A stretch of DNA of 64,000 nt, from contig BCHH01000007.1 of the NCBI GenBank assembly GCA_001599595.1, positions 2,436,719-2,500,718 of the forward strand, written 5' to 3'. Position 1 is the first letter of the stretch; the number at the start of each line of letters is the position of its first letter. The translations under genes were made by a program, and so were the position numbers. Origin of the DNA: Beverwykella pulmonaria (lineage: Eukaryota > Ascomycota > Dothideomycetes > Pleosporales > Melanommataceae). Shown here one piece after another: positions 32,782-43,059 of this stretch. The notes under the pieces were generated by a model. It made no database searches, was not told the origin of the DNA, and was given only the letters and a program-made list of their open reading frames with translations.

Positions 32782-33164
32782 CAATAAAATGCGTCTCCAA
32801 AATACTTTCAGCAACCGAAGTGCTCACTGCACGGTTCAAGTTAAACAACTCACCCTGCCCTTTCCATCTGCTAGGTGCAAGATTTGGGAGTATCGGCGAT
32901 GTTATGGGAAAAGGTAAACTATACACAGAAGCGGGGTCCAAATGTTGCACTCCCAGCCATGAAAGAGTATTTTGGGGGGTAACATATTCAACCCCACATT
33001 CCGACCCCACAGGGTCCCCCAGTTAATTGAGCAGGGACCCGCTACATCCCCATTCTTTTCTATTAGGAGAGGCCATAACAGAGCCGTGCGGCACTCCTGA
33101 TACTCACACCACCTTTGAACCATCCTGAAGTCGTCTCCATAGTAGGGATCAACGCACATCTCCA
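32782..33164. other. Promoter region of the MFS transporter
   Basis: Contains the cluster motif at 32993-33006; no gene seen. Confidence 0.5.
32993..33006 (+). promoter_or_regulatory. Cluster motif, MFS transporter promoter
   Basis: CCCCACATTCCGAC, exact to CCCCACATNCCGA, ending 159 nt before the start codon. Confidence 0.7.
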
Positions 33165-34899
33165 ATGGCCGGTTACAAACACGCATTCACCCTGTCAAAG
33201 GCAGAGGTCGCCAATGCGACCCCACCTGGTACAGTCACGCTCATCGGTATGTTTACAGCCATAGTAGATTATCAGCCCTCCTCTCCATGGTCATCACTAA
33301 CTGAATGCTCATCATCAGAACATGTAGAATGGACAGCGTCTCAGCAGATCCACGATGAGCTCCGTTTAGTGCCCGAACCATCGGCGGATCCAGCGGACCC
33401 CTTGAACTTCGCCTGGTGGAGGAAAGTGAGCATTCTAGCTTGCATGTCGCTGTCACCATTTATCGTCAACTTTACCAGCTCTTCGATTTCAAGTGCGCTG
33501 CCAGTCTATGCATCCACGCCCGTCTTTGGATTTCCACCCACACCGTTTGCAGAGTTAACTCGTCTCATTGCGGTGAATATTCTCATGCTAGGTGCATCGA
33601 ATCTGTGGTGGGTTCCGTTGGCAAATACCTTTGGCCGGCGCCCCATTATGTTGCTGAGTCTTCTACTGTTGGTGTTTTCGTCCATGTGGGCCGGACTTGC
33701 AACGAGTTTCCACAGCCTGCTAGCAGCAAGAATCTTTATGGGTATCGGCGGTGGACCGGCAGATGCGGTTGCGCCCGACGTCGTTGGAGAAATATTTTTC
33801 GTGCATCAACGAGGCAGAGCGATGGTAAACCAAATTCAAGAACTCTTTGTATCTAGGTCTAAGATCTAACCTGTCCTAGGCCATTTATACCGTCTTTCTC
33901 GCATCTGGTTCTGTCACCGGTTCTATCTCGGGTGGCTACATTGTGGCACATGGGGGCCTTCGTTGGTTGCACTGGACTAACGTGATATTGGCTGCTTCGA
34001 CCTTTGTTTTGTGCGTCTTCTTTCAGCCCGAGACATTATACGACCGTCCCACCTCTGCGCACAGTATCAGTCTAACGGAAGACTCCGAGAAGCACACCAC
34101 GAAGACTACGGAAGAAATCCGAACAGCAGAAACAGTCTCGTCTACATACCGCCCATACACATTCGCTCAATCTTTTAAGATCGCTACCTTTAGACCAGGA
34201 GTTGCGCATAAATTTGTGGGGCCATTCCTAGCCCTTCGCCTTCCTGGTGTGTGGCTGGTCTCGTTCTGGTACGCAGGCCTAGTTGGAGCCACGGTGGCCT
34301 TGAGCACCCTCGCTCCTCAGCTTGTCTCCGTGCCACCTTATCTATGGGCCAAAGATGCTGGGCTTATCAATGTGGGTGGTTTGGTTGGAACCTTTTTGGG
34401 ATGCGTGTATGCGTACTTCATCGCAGACTGGACAACAAAACGCATGGCGAAGAAAGACTTGCACGGATTCAGCGAACCAGAGTCTAGGCTCCTGACCGCC
34501 ATGCCAAGTCTGCTTATCGCAACGGCTGGAATCTTGACCTTTGGCTTTGTGGCCCAGAATCCATCTCCTACCGGCTGGGTCGGTTTACAATTCGGCATCG
34601 GCATGGTTGCCTTCGGGCTCATGCAGGCACCTTCTGTTGGATTCAACTACCTAATTGAGTCGTATCCATCTGTCTCAGGAGACTGCTTTGTCGCTGTGAC
34701 TTCTGCTAGGGCTATTGTTGCTTTTGCGTACACCTTTTTCGTGGGAGAGTGGGCTACAAAGAAAGGACCGGCTGAGCCATTTGGCATCTTTGGCATGCTC
34801 ATGGGATTGTTTGGTCTCCTTACAGTGCCTATCTGGCTTTGGGGAAAGAGACTGAGGATTGCGACTGCGAAGTGGGTGCCTGAAGGCACTGCACTTTGA
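33165..34899 (+). CDS. MFS transporter of the cluster
   Basis: Three exons, 33165-33246, 33319-33824 and 33880-34899; introns of 72 and 55 nt; 535 aa. The 72-nt intron has no stop and is a multiple of three, so it could be retained. A soluble N-terminus is followed by about twelve hydrophobic helices, with the MFS loop motif NTFGRRPIMLL between helices 2 and 3, FMGIGGGPADAVAPDVVGE in the helix 4-5 region, and a long charged central loop (about residues 245-280). The pattern is that of fungal drug/anion-type carriers. It probably imports the cluster's substrate or exports an intermediate (inference). Confidence 0.88.
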
Positions 34900-35518
34900 G
34901 CGATCCCATGGGTTTGCACAAATGATGTACTATTCTGTCGTTCCCTGGTATTGTGGACCGGGCTAAGCAGATATTTATTATGTAATATGGTCCCTGAAGT
35001 AATGGATACTATGCTCTATGCACCCCGACATCTGCAAGCGCCCTATGTCTCTACTCTAATTGAATTGTTGAGCGAGAATGTGATAGATATGAGTAAAATA
35101 ACCTCGACCGATACGAAAGCACAGAAGAAGCCAGTTTCATGCCTGCAATCAGCCGACGAGCCCACGGAACGGTGACAATACGGTAAGCTTTGAACAAGAG
35201 AATCAAGCAATCAGAACCAAGTACTTCCACGAACTCTCCGACGAGGGTCACTGAAGAAATGAAGGTCAGAGGAGGGTTCGGCATGTGGGGGACTTGCTTC
35301 TGCGAACCAGTCGAAACGATCGGTAAGCGAGCCTTACCGGATAATATGCCTCTCGCACCTCGGTTCAAACGGGCCCCAACCAAAGGCATGAGGTGGTCCT
35401 GGAATGGTGATTGAGATGTCTCTGCCTATTTATCCTCATTCGTTTGTTAGAACACCCTTGTATCAACCCCACTATTCCCATTCCCATTGCTTATACTGAC
35501 TTCTTCACAAAGAAAAAG
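34900..35518. other. Promoter region of the monooxygenase fusion gene
   Basis: 619 nt with the cluster motif at 35277-35290. Short open frames only. Confidence 0.5.
35277..35290 (-). promoter_or_regulatory. Cluster motif, FAD-monooxygenase promoter
   Basis: Minus strand CCCCACATGCCGAA, exact to CCCCACATNCCGA; 229 nt upstream of the ATG at 35519. Confidence 0.7.
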
Positions 35519-37712
35519 ATGGACTTCACAACGACCAATGGAGAAAATGGTGTCCATAACACCTTCCACAATGATACCCCCAAACCTCTGAAAATAACCA
35601 TCGTGGGAGCCGGCATCGGTGGTCTCTCCGCAGCCATCTTCCTCCGCCAACAAGGCCACCACGTCACACTTCTCGAGCAATCGCGCTTCGCCAACGAGCT
35701 CGGTGCCGCCGTGCATCTCGCTCCGAATGCAAATGGCCTCCTCAAACGGATGGGGCTTTTCGCCGAAGAGACCGGCGCGAATGAAGCACTAATGATGACT
35801 CAGTACATGCCCGATGGCAAAGAAATGTTCAGTGTGCCATTGCAGAAGGTTTGCGCCATCTGGCAGCATAAATGGTTGCTGGCGCATCGTGTGCACATCC
35901 ATGCTGAGTTGAAAAGGAGGGCTACGATGTTGGAAGGAGGCGGAAAGCCGGCGGAATTGCGGACGTCGAGCAGAGTCGTGGATATGGACACGCAAGGGCG
36001 CGTCACGCTGGCTTCTGGTGAAATGATTGTAGCGGATGTGGTCGTCGGTGCGGATGGTGTGCATTCAAAAACGCGAGAGAAGCTGCCTGGTGCAGAGAAC
36101 ATCAAGACATTCGGCGCTGGGAAGAGCGCGTTCCGCTTCGTGATTCCGAGATCGAAAGCCCTTGCGGACCCGGAGACGAAACCTTTGGTCGAGAAAGACG
36201 GCCATTTGCAGATGTTCTTCGCCCGCGATCGCCGCGTTGTCATTTACCCGACTTCGAACAACGAGCTGCTCAACTTTGTCTGCATCCATCCAACCACCGA
36301 ATCTGAAACCCAGGCTCAGGCTTCTGGCGAATGGAATCAGCAAGGTCACCTTGGAAGGATGCTGGAAGTGTACAAAGATTTCGCACCAGAGATTGTCAAG
36401 CTATTGAGCATGGCAGACGAGGAGACGCTGAAAGTTTGGGAATTGCTGGATATGGAGAAGTTGCCGACGTGGACGGACGAAAAATTAGTGTGTATTGGTG
36501 ATGCGGCGCATCCGTTCACTCCTCGTACGTAATATTGCTTTTATGTCTGGAAGTCGCGCTGACCGTTTGATAGACCAAGGGCAAGGTGCTGGACAAGCTA
36601 TTGAAGATGCCGCCTCACTTGCCGCTGTGCTACCTCTCGGAACACCTATAGAAGAGATACCTAAGCGCCTCAAGCTCTATGAAAAGTGCCGCTACGAACG
36701 CGCCTCAACCATCCAGGAGTTTTCCCGACTTGCTGGGAAGGATCTCGGAGATGGCCCGCCACCCGATGCGAATAAGTTCACCGCCTACAACTTCGGCCAC
36801 GATGAATGGGATTACTCCACCCAGAAACTACGCGAATATTTAAAGGCAAAAAAGCCGCACATTTGGCAGCGCATGCCCCTTTCATTTGGCCCCATGCCCG
36901 GCCCGCGACAGGATGTACATGGGAATCCTTATGACGCACGTCAGTCTACCTTCACCACGGCATCGATCAAGTTTAAGACTTCCCGTACGTTGCTTCAAAA
37001 TCTTTTGCCTACATCCTCATTTAAATTCTCTTCTCCGGCCACAAATGCCTACGCAACGTTCAGTGTCACCACACTTGGCAATATGGAATGGCTAGGTGGA
37101 AAAGGGTACTCACACTTCGGACTCTACATTCACGACGTGGAGTACACTAGCGAGAGTGGCGATACAATCAGGGGTACCTATCTCCCCATCCTATTCGAGA
37201 ATCTCGCCGAGCCAATTGTAAGTGGGCGGGAAGAACTGGGGATGCCGAAGCTTTGGTGCGAGTTAGACATTAAAAGCGGAGCAGACGCAAATCCCGAGTG
37301 GAAGATGACTGCAGGATGGCTGGGCGAACAGTTCTGCCACATGAATATCTCAACACTCGAGGAGGTCACCAAACAACTGAGCACAAGCCCACCCGATCCA
37401 CAAGACCAAGGGCTTCTATGGTATAAATATGTTCCGAAGTCTGGCGCGCTGGCAAAAGACGGACATAGACAAGCAGATGCCGAGTACACTGTCTTCCTGC
37501 CGCACGCCGAAGAGGCAAAGGTAGAAAGAACGGTGGAGAAGGCGTGGAAGGGTACAGGTCAGATTTCGTTCGACGCTCTCGACGTGAAGAGACTACCTAC
37601 ATTGCATCATATTGTGGAGAGGTTGGTAGAAATACCTGTGTATGGGGTTGTGGAAGCGAAAGTTGTCATGGGAAAGGGAGTAAGCGATGTTTTCTCGGCG
37701 CGTCAATTGTAA
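35519..37712 (+). CDS. FAD monooxygenase fused to acetoacetate-decarboxylase-like domain
   Basis: Two exons, 35519-36524 and 36574-37712 (49-nt GTACGT...ATAG intron); 714 aa. Residues about 20-420 are a salicylate-hydroxylase-like group A flavoprotein: GAGIGGLSAAIFL for FAD, a DG motif in VGADGVHSKTR, and GDAAHPFTPHQGQGAGQ assembled across the intron. From about residue 480 to the end the sequence matches acetoacetate decarboxylase-like proteins, with REELGMPKLW placing a lysine where the Schiff-base lysine of ADC sits. The fusion suggests one polypeptide hydroxylates an aromatic acid and processes a keto-acid product, though the two domains could act on unrelated steps. No signal peptide. 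Confidence 0.87.
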
Positions 37713-37926
37713 GTATAGTTAGATGTCGGAAGGCGTTCAATTCTGTAGGCACACAGATGCGGAACACATAATGAGACTTCCTTGCCGCAATTAATGACGC
37801 ACGCAAATTCGCAAAGCGGTTCCAGGAGTAAATAATATTCTAGCAAAATTATATGTTGAGAGCGAGAGAACAAAAACTTCTATTTTCAGCTACATGTACA
37901 AATGAGATAAATAACTTCCGTCATAG

Positions 37927-38348
37927 CTACCACTCTCCGCCAATCTTGTATTGCACATTCCACACTTTACCCAACGTACTATGCCAAACCTTGGAAGCCG
38001 TCTATAAGTCAAGTCAGCACCCACTTTTCAGGCCAGTATATCCACACCATCCCCATTATTTCTACCTACCGCCTCGATGAACACGCCAGTGAACATTACC
38101 CCCACAAAAGCTCGCTCAATTCCATTCTGATAAACCCTCCGCTGGCTCTGGTCGAGCTGAGTATTTACAGGTCTGTACGCCGGAACGCGACGGTGGTTTG
38201 TTGGCCAGTTGGGAGGGTCATGAGTGGAAGGTGATGGATGCGCACTTAGTGATATGTCGAGCGGCTCATTCGAGTGGTGTAGATTGTAGTCTGCTAGCGT
38301 GGCCCGGAGACTGTATGTTTGTGTGTTGGCCGCCGTGGTTACGGACAT
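37927..38348 (-). CDS. Small uncharacterised cluster protein, 117 aa
   Basis: Two exons read from 38348: 38348-38070 and 38001-37927, with a 68-nt GTAGGT...TATAG intron that joins FIEA to TASKVWHS without a frame change. No signal peptide and no recognised domain. Composition is rich in Asn, His and Pro in the first half. The C-terminal half (FVGVMFTGVFIEA, then STLGKVWNVQYKIGGEW) holds one short hydrophobic stretch. It is divergent from the ALDH-like gene, with the cluster motif between them, so it is probably a regulon member. Function unknown. Confidence 0.65.
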
Positions 38349-38512
38349 CTTGAGAGAGAGGGAAGTTGGGGCGGAAAGAGTGAGATACGTATCAACACAT
38401 TAGGTGCATAGAAGGTGTTGTCGATGCAACGGTAGTTGTGAAATTCCAATTCTCCCTCCGGGACTACCCTGGTCCCCAGGCAGCTTGGCACAATAGCATA
38501 GTCTTTGCGGGG

Positions 38513-38526
38513 TTCGGGATGTGGGG
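38513..38526 (-). promoter_or_regulatory. Cluster motif, divergent promoter of small protein and ALDH-like gene
   Basis: Minus strand CCCCACATCCCGAA, exact to CCCCACATNCCGA; 129 nt from the ALDH-like ATG and 165 nt from the small protein's ATG, inside a 306-nt shared promoter. Confidence 0.7.
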
Positions 38527-38654
38527 AAGTCTTCCGCGGGCTGGTACGAGTCATACGGGGGATTGCGTTGCATTGTTTTCTCAGAATTATTTCTTTCGAG
38601 GGTTGAATGAAATGATACGAAACGGAATTCCATCTTCTCATTTCTCGTTCAACC

Positions 38655-40187
38655 ATGACTTCGTCGAGTACCTCCCCAATTTCCGCCCTCCAGGCCACCG
38701 CCAACACTCGCCAATGTCATAACGTCTTCTTCAGACAGCAACAACTCAAATCACTGCATGACATCTTGCGCGCCAAATCTTCGGACATCATTTCTGCCCT
38801 CAAGAAAGACACGAATGTCTCGGATGTCGAAGCCACCACCGAATTCGCGCTGGCGCTGTCTATTATCAAAGATCATTACAGCACAATCGATGAGTCAAGG
38901 GAGCGGGAAAATGACCATCGAATTTCGAATGGAAAGAACGCAAGAGATCGCCGAGTGCCCTGGGGAGTGGTGTATATCGAACCGGACCTTGGACATACGC
39001 CGTTCTTCTCTATCGTGGTGGCGCTAGGTGCAGCAGTGGCAGCGGGGAACTGTATCGCACTGAAGGTAACATCTCCAGACGCACATTTCGGTGAGGCGGA
39101 AGTTAACATGTCCGAAAACAACCAGCTAGAGAACAGTTTGCGAGTTCTGCCCTCTTTACTCCGAACTCTACTGCCACAAGCATTGAATCCCGACATCCTC
39201 GCCGTCGTTACTACCAACCCGACTCCAGAGTCTCTTGAATCGTGCATGACAGTGCTTCAAGCAACACTTGCATCAGATCCCACGTTTACCCAACTCTCTT
39301 CATCCTGTAGCTATGTTATTGGTATCGTAGACCGCACTGCCGATCTAGCCGTCGCCGCCGAACATCTTGTGAAGGCCCGGTTTGCATTGGGCGGAACGTC
39401 ACCGTATGCTCCAGATCTGGTCCTCGTAAATGAGTATGCGAAGAAAGAGTTCACTGAATTGGTGCTGCAGCATTCAATCCACTTTCTAGCCGAAACTACT
39501 GCGGCGGCAGACAGGAAGAAAAGGAATGACCAGGCGTCCACAAACTTAGTGGAAGCGGACAAGAATTGGAAGACGCGCATAATTACCCAAGGAGATGCTG
39601 GCGCAGTCGTAGAACTAGTCAATCAATCACGCAAACCAAAATCATTCCCCGCAAAGCAAGCCTGCCCATTATTCGCTATCTCCGCAATAACATCCCTTGA
39701 CCATGCCATCGACATCATCTCGAGCGCATCGGCCACCTCGCCTCTTCTTGCAGCCTATCATTTCGCGGCTCCATCGCATGCGAATTATCTCAGCCGCTTC
39801 GTGAATTCTGAGGCTACTTTTGTCAATTACGTTCCATGGAGACTTCTCCTTGGTCCTGCGGCGCCAGCGTTTCGTCCGTTCGATCTGGGGAGGAGATATA
39901 CTGCTGAGCAGTTTCTACGACCAATGCCAGCATTCGTATCCTCGGGGGGCCATTGGGAAGGCGGAAGCAAGACTCTTGAATCTGATAGGGCGGCTTCAGC
40001 ACTGCTAAGAGAGGCCGCAGAGGAGATCAAAGAAAAGAAGAGACAGGAATGGATGTCGTATGGATTCTTCGAGCAAGGTATCATGATCGGGGTGGGTTTC
40101 TATGGTATTCCGCTTCTTGCTTGTGTTAGTGCGAGTCTATTCTACGGTGTGCGAACAAGTGTACACTATTTTTCTTTGTTTTGGTAG
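38655..40187 (+). CDS. Aldehyde-dehydrogenase-fold protein without the catalytic residues
   Basis: Single exon, 510 aa. The fold is class 3 ALDH-like: VPWGVVYIEP, ALGAAVAAGNCIALK in the nucleotide-binding part, then DRTADLAVAAEHLVKARFA. Where ALDHs have the cysteine motif NAGQTC before APD, this protein reads LGGTSPYAPD, and the ELGGK segment with the general-base Glu is replaced by SCSYVIGIV. It therefore lacks both classical catalytic residues. A hydrophobic C-terminal helix (VGFYGIPLLACVSASLFYGV) suggests membrane anchoring, as in fatty-aldehyde dehydrogenases. This looks like a divergent fungal subfamily that may be a pseudoenzyme or use other chemistry. Last gene of the motif-bearing cluster. 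Confidence 0.83.
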   Translation: MTSSSTSPISALQATANTRQCHNVFFRQQQLKSLHDILRAKSSDIISALKKDTNVSDVEATTEFALALSIIKDHYSTIDESRERENDHRISNGKNARDRRVPWGVVYIEPDLGHTPFFSIVVALGAAVAAGNCIALKVTSPDAHFGEAEVNMSENNQLENSLRVLPSLLRTLLPQALNPDILAVVTTNPTPESLESCMTVLQATLASDPTFTQLSSSCSYVIGIVDRTADLAVAAEHLVKARFALGGTSPYAPDLVLVNEYAKKEFTELVLQHSIHFLAETTAAADRKKRNDQASTNLVEADKNWKTRIITQGDAGAVVELVNQSRKPKSFPAKQACPLFAISAITSLDHAIDIISSASATSPLLAAYHFAAPSHANYLSRFVNSEATFVNYVPWRLLLGPAAPAFRPFDLGRRYTAEQFLRPMPAFVSSGGHWEGGSKTLESDRAASALLREAAEEIKEKKRQEWMSYGFFEQGIMIGVGFYGIPLLACVSASLFYGVRTSVHYFSLFW

Positions 40188-41439
40188 CGTTTGTAGGATA
40201 AATTATAGAAACAAAGTACGCACAACTCGTGCCGGAGTCACGTGCGGTGGTGTAGCGCCCAGGAATCTCAACGTCTTACTACTATATCAACTTAATCTAC
40301 GGTGGTTGAAGCCCTATACAAACATCTATTATCTCGTGGTGTTGACCTTTTGCCACCTTGAAGAGATTCCGGCGACTTTACTGTGTAGTGGTGAATAAAC
40401 AAGGATTTTGCGTGACTCTAGAACTACCTGAGCGCTTGAGTAAGAAAGTAATGTCCATTTCCAGGTGGTGAGACGCCCTCCCTGACGAGACAAACCATAG
40501 ATACTTTGACTTCTAGTTACAGATGGAAGAAGCGCAAACCGTTGGTGCATCTGGCTTTAAGGGCCTGGAGGAAACAGGTTAGAGCAAGGAAGTTGGTCAG
40601 AGCAATTATTATTAATCTTCGAGACGCGCACTCGGAAGGTTGTTGCGACTAAGTACTTTTAGTTTCGTGACACCCTGCTAGACAACGGCCACAGCGAATG
40701 ATAGTCTGTCATAGCAAACACTAGTGGGTTATGGATTGTATACTTCACCCAAGACTCCCAAGGCAAACAGCACGCACGCCCCGTCTACTATAGGCCGCAA
40801 TCAAGCCTCCCTGTCATGTCGATACTTAGGCACTCACATGGGCATTAAGCTCCAGTGGGATTACCTGTCACACGTGATGTACTAGGTTAGAAAATTTAAA
40901 AGTGGCAAGGTTGTGTTCTATATTATAGCTTTGCTAAAGCCCATGGGAGTTGATCTGTCTGAGCTTGATAACTAAATCGACAAGGAGCTCGATCACAGAT
41001 CTGATTCTTAGATTAGATTAGATTAGACTGTTGCGCTTTATTTGACGTCATCGAGTCCTTATTGACTACTGTCTAATTATTGAATCCCCAAGGTGGTAAT
41101 ACAGCGCGCTTGCCGAGCCTCTGGTCAGCACTAAAATACCCCAGGAGATGCTACTAATCCCTCCAGATACCACTAAATTTCTAGAGTTGATTCTCATTTG
41201 CGCGATAACAGAGAGAACCTAGCTTGGTTCCCTATGCACGGATCATACCAACTGTTAAGCAGGGAAAGCTAGTGACTTGTCAGGAACCGACCAGATGCGC
41301 CTGTGGGGGCGATTTAAGGCAGATTGGTATATAGGTAGAGGGATATCCACTGACGCTAGGAATCGACAGCTAATTTTTTGCTACGATTGAAGCACTTTGG
41401 GAGCGACGACCGTGCTTCAACGCCCGCAAACTGCTTAAG
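40188..41439. other. Intergenic region, 1.25 kb
   Basis: No supported gene. It includes short GATTA repeats near 41010-41030. The cluster motif is absent, marking the likely right border of the regulon. Confidence 0.5.
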
Positions 41440-43059
41440 ATGAAGCTCGCGATCCTGGCTCTCCTCGCGCTGGCGACCGACGCCGTTCTCGGTGGAGAGG
41501 CCAAGTGCCCGAGCTCCAACGATCTCACAGTCGAAACCTCCACGGGCACCTACACGGGGCTCATCGATCCCGAGTTTCTGAACACGCGCCAATTTCGCGC
41601 CATCCCGTTCGCGAAGCCGCCCGTGGCGTCGCTCCGCTGGTTGCCGCCACAGAAGCTCTCGTCGTCGCCGAGCGAGCATCACTATGCGACGCGGTTTCCA
41701 CCGTCGTGCCCGCAATTCGTGACGGCCGTGACCTCGCTCTTCAATACGGACCTAACCAAGGGCAACCTTATTTACAACGGCCACCAGAATGACACGTCGG
41801 GGCTGGTGGGCGAGTCCACGTCTGAGGACTGCCTGTACGTGGCTGTGTGGACGCCAACGGCGCCGCCGCCCGCCGGCGGATTCCCCGTCCTCTTCTTCAT
41901 GACGGGGGGTGGCTGGGAGATCGGTGGCATCGATATCCCGTGGCAGATGCCGACGTCGTGGGTTGAGCGGTCGCAGTCCCACATCGTCGTGACCATCAAC
42001 TACCGCGTCAACATCTTCGGCTTCCCTAACGCGCGCGGGCTACCCGACGGCCACCAGAACCTCGGCATCCTCGACCAGCGCGCCGCTCTCGAATGGGTTC
42101 GGGACAACATTGCAGCCTTCGGCGGCAACCCGGGCCGCATCACTCAGTGGGGGCGGTCGGCAGGGTCCGCGACCACTGATATCCATGCCTATGCTTTCCG
42201 TGAGGACCCCATCGCCCAGGGTTACTATCTGCAATCAGGGACCGTCTTCAGCACCTCGCTGCCCGAGACTCCGGCGTATTCCAACTTCAGCTTCGTGGCG
42301 CGCCACGTTGGGTGCGCGGCCGCCTGCGGCGGCGGCGACGACGACGGCGCGGCGGAGCTCGACTGTATGCGCCAGGTGCCGTTCGCAATGATCGAGAACT
42401 TCATCGGCCAGTACGGCGATCGGGGCACGGCGCCCGCGCTGACCTTCAAACCTGTTGTCGACGATCGCATCGTCTTCGCCGACTACAAGGCGCGGTCCGA
42501 GGCCGGCCATATCGCGCGCGTGCCGGTCCTCATCTCCAACGTAGCCAACGAGTTCTCGTCGCTGGTCCCGTGGCCGGTGGACAACCTGACAGCGGGCCCG
42601 TACCAGCCGCCGGTGACCGCCTACGACATTGAAGGCTTCGTGTGTCCGACGTTCAACTCGACCGTCTATCGCAATCGGATGGGCGCCGACGTTCCCGTCT
42701 TCCGGTTTCAGCATGCGGGCACGTTTCCCAATTTGAACCAGTACAAGTGGCTCGGTGCGTACCACGCCAGCGACATTCCCATCTCCTTTGGGACATATCA
42801 TCTTCTGGATCACGTGGCGAAAACCACCAAATTCGAAGTCGACGTCAGCCAGTCGATGCAGGACCATATTCTTGCCTTCGTCAAGGATCCGTATCATGGC
42901 CCGCAGAAAACCATGGGCTGGAAGCCGATGGTTGCCAGTGACCCGCATGGTGGGGATCTCATCCGCTTCGGCGCCGACGGGAAAGTATCGCAACATATCG
43001 ATGGTGTCGAGGTGGACGGGGTATGTCTGGGAATACGAGAATACGATCCATTCCCGTGA
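41440..43059 (+). CDS. Secreted type-B carboxylesterase
   Basis: Single exon, 539 aa. Signal peptide MKLAILALLALATDAVLG. The type-B carboxylesterase/lipase fold is complete: FRAIPFAKPP, the first disulphide cysteine in SEDCLYVAVW, the oxyanion hole FFMTGGGWEIGG, the nucleophile elbow WGRSAGS, the acid in NVANEFSS and the histidine in GAYHASDIP. Enzymes of this family hydrolyse carboxylic esters outside the cell. The gene stands out: no introns, much higher GC than its flanks with G or C at most third positions, and large AT-richer spacers on both sides. This may mean transfer or only codon bias. Confidence 0.9.
   Translation: MKLAILALLALATDAVLGGEAKCPSSNDLTVETSTGTYTGLIDPEFLNTRQFRAIPFAKPPVASLRWLPPQKLSSSPSEHHYATRFPPSCPQFVTAVTSLFNTDLTKGNLIYNGHQNDTSGLVGESTSEDCLYVAVWTPTAPPPAGGFPVLFFMTGGGWEIGGIDIPWQMPTSWVERSQSHIVVTINYRVNIFGFPNARGLPDGHQNLGILDQRAALEWVRDNIAAFGGNPGRITQWGRSAGSATTDIHAYAFREDPIAQGYYLQSGTVFSTSLPETPAYSNFSFVARHVGCAAACGGGDDDGAAELDCMRQVPFAMIENFIGQYGDRGTAPALTFKPVVDDRIVFADYKARSEAGHIARVPVLISNVANEFSSLVPWPVDNLTAGPYQPPVTAYDIEGFVCPTFNSTVYRNRMGADVPVFRFQHAGTFPNLNQYKWLGAYHASDIPISFGTYHLLDHVAKTTKFEVDVSQSMQDHILAFVKDPYHGPQKTMGWKPMVASDPHGGDLIRFGADGKVSQHIDGVEVDGVCLGIREYDPFP

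Noticed and set aside
21344..40187. Reading the cluster as a classic polyketide, NRPS or terpene cluster
   Set aside because: No ketosynthase, adenylation or terpene-synthase motif is present anywhere in the window; the only PKS-linked trace is the broken AYG1-like pseudogene outside the cluster.
41440..43059. Inclusion of the carboxylesterase in the catabolic cluster
   Set aside because: No motif in the 1.25-kb upstream region; GTGGGGGCG near 41305 lacks the CGGNATG part.
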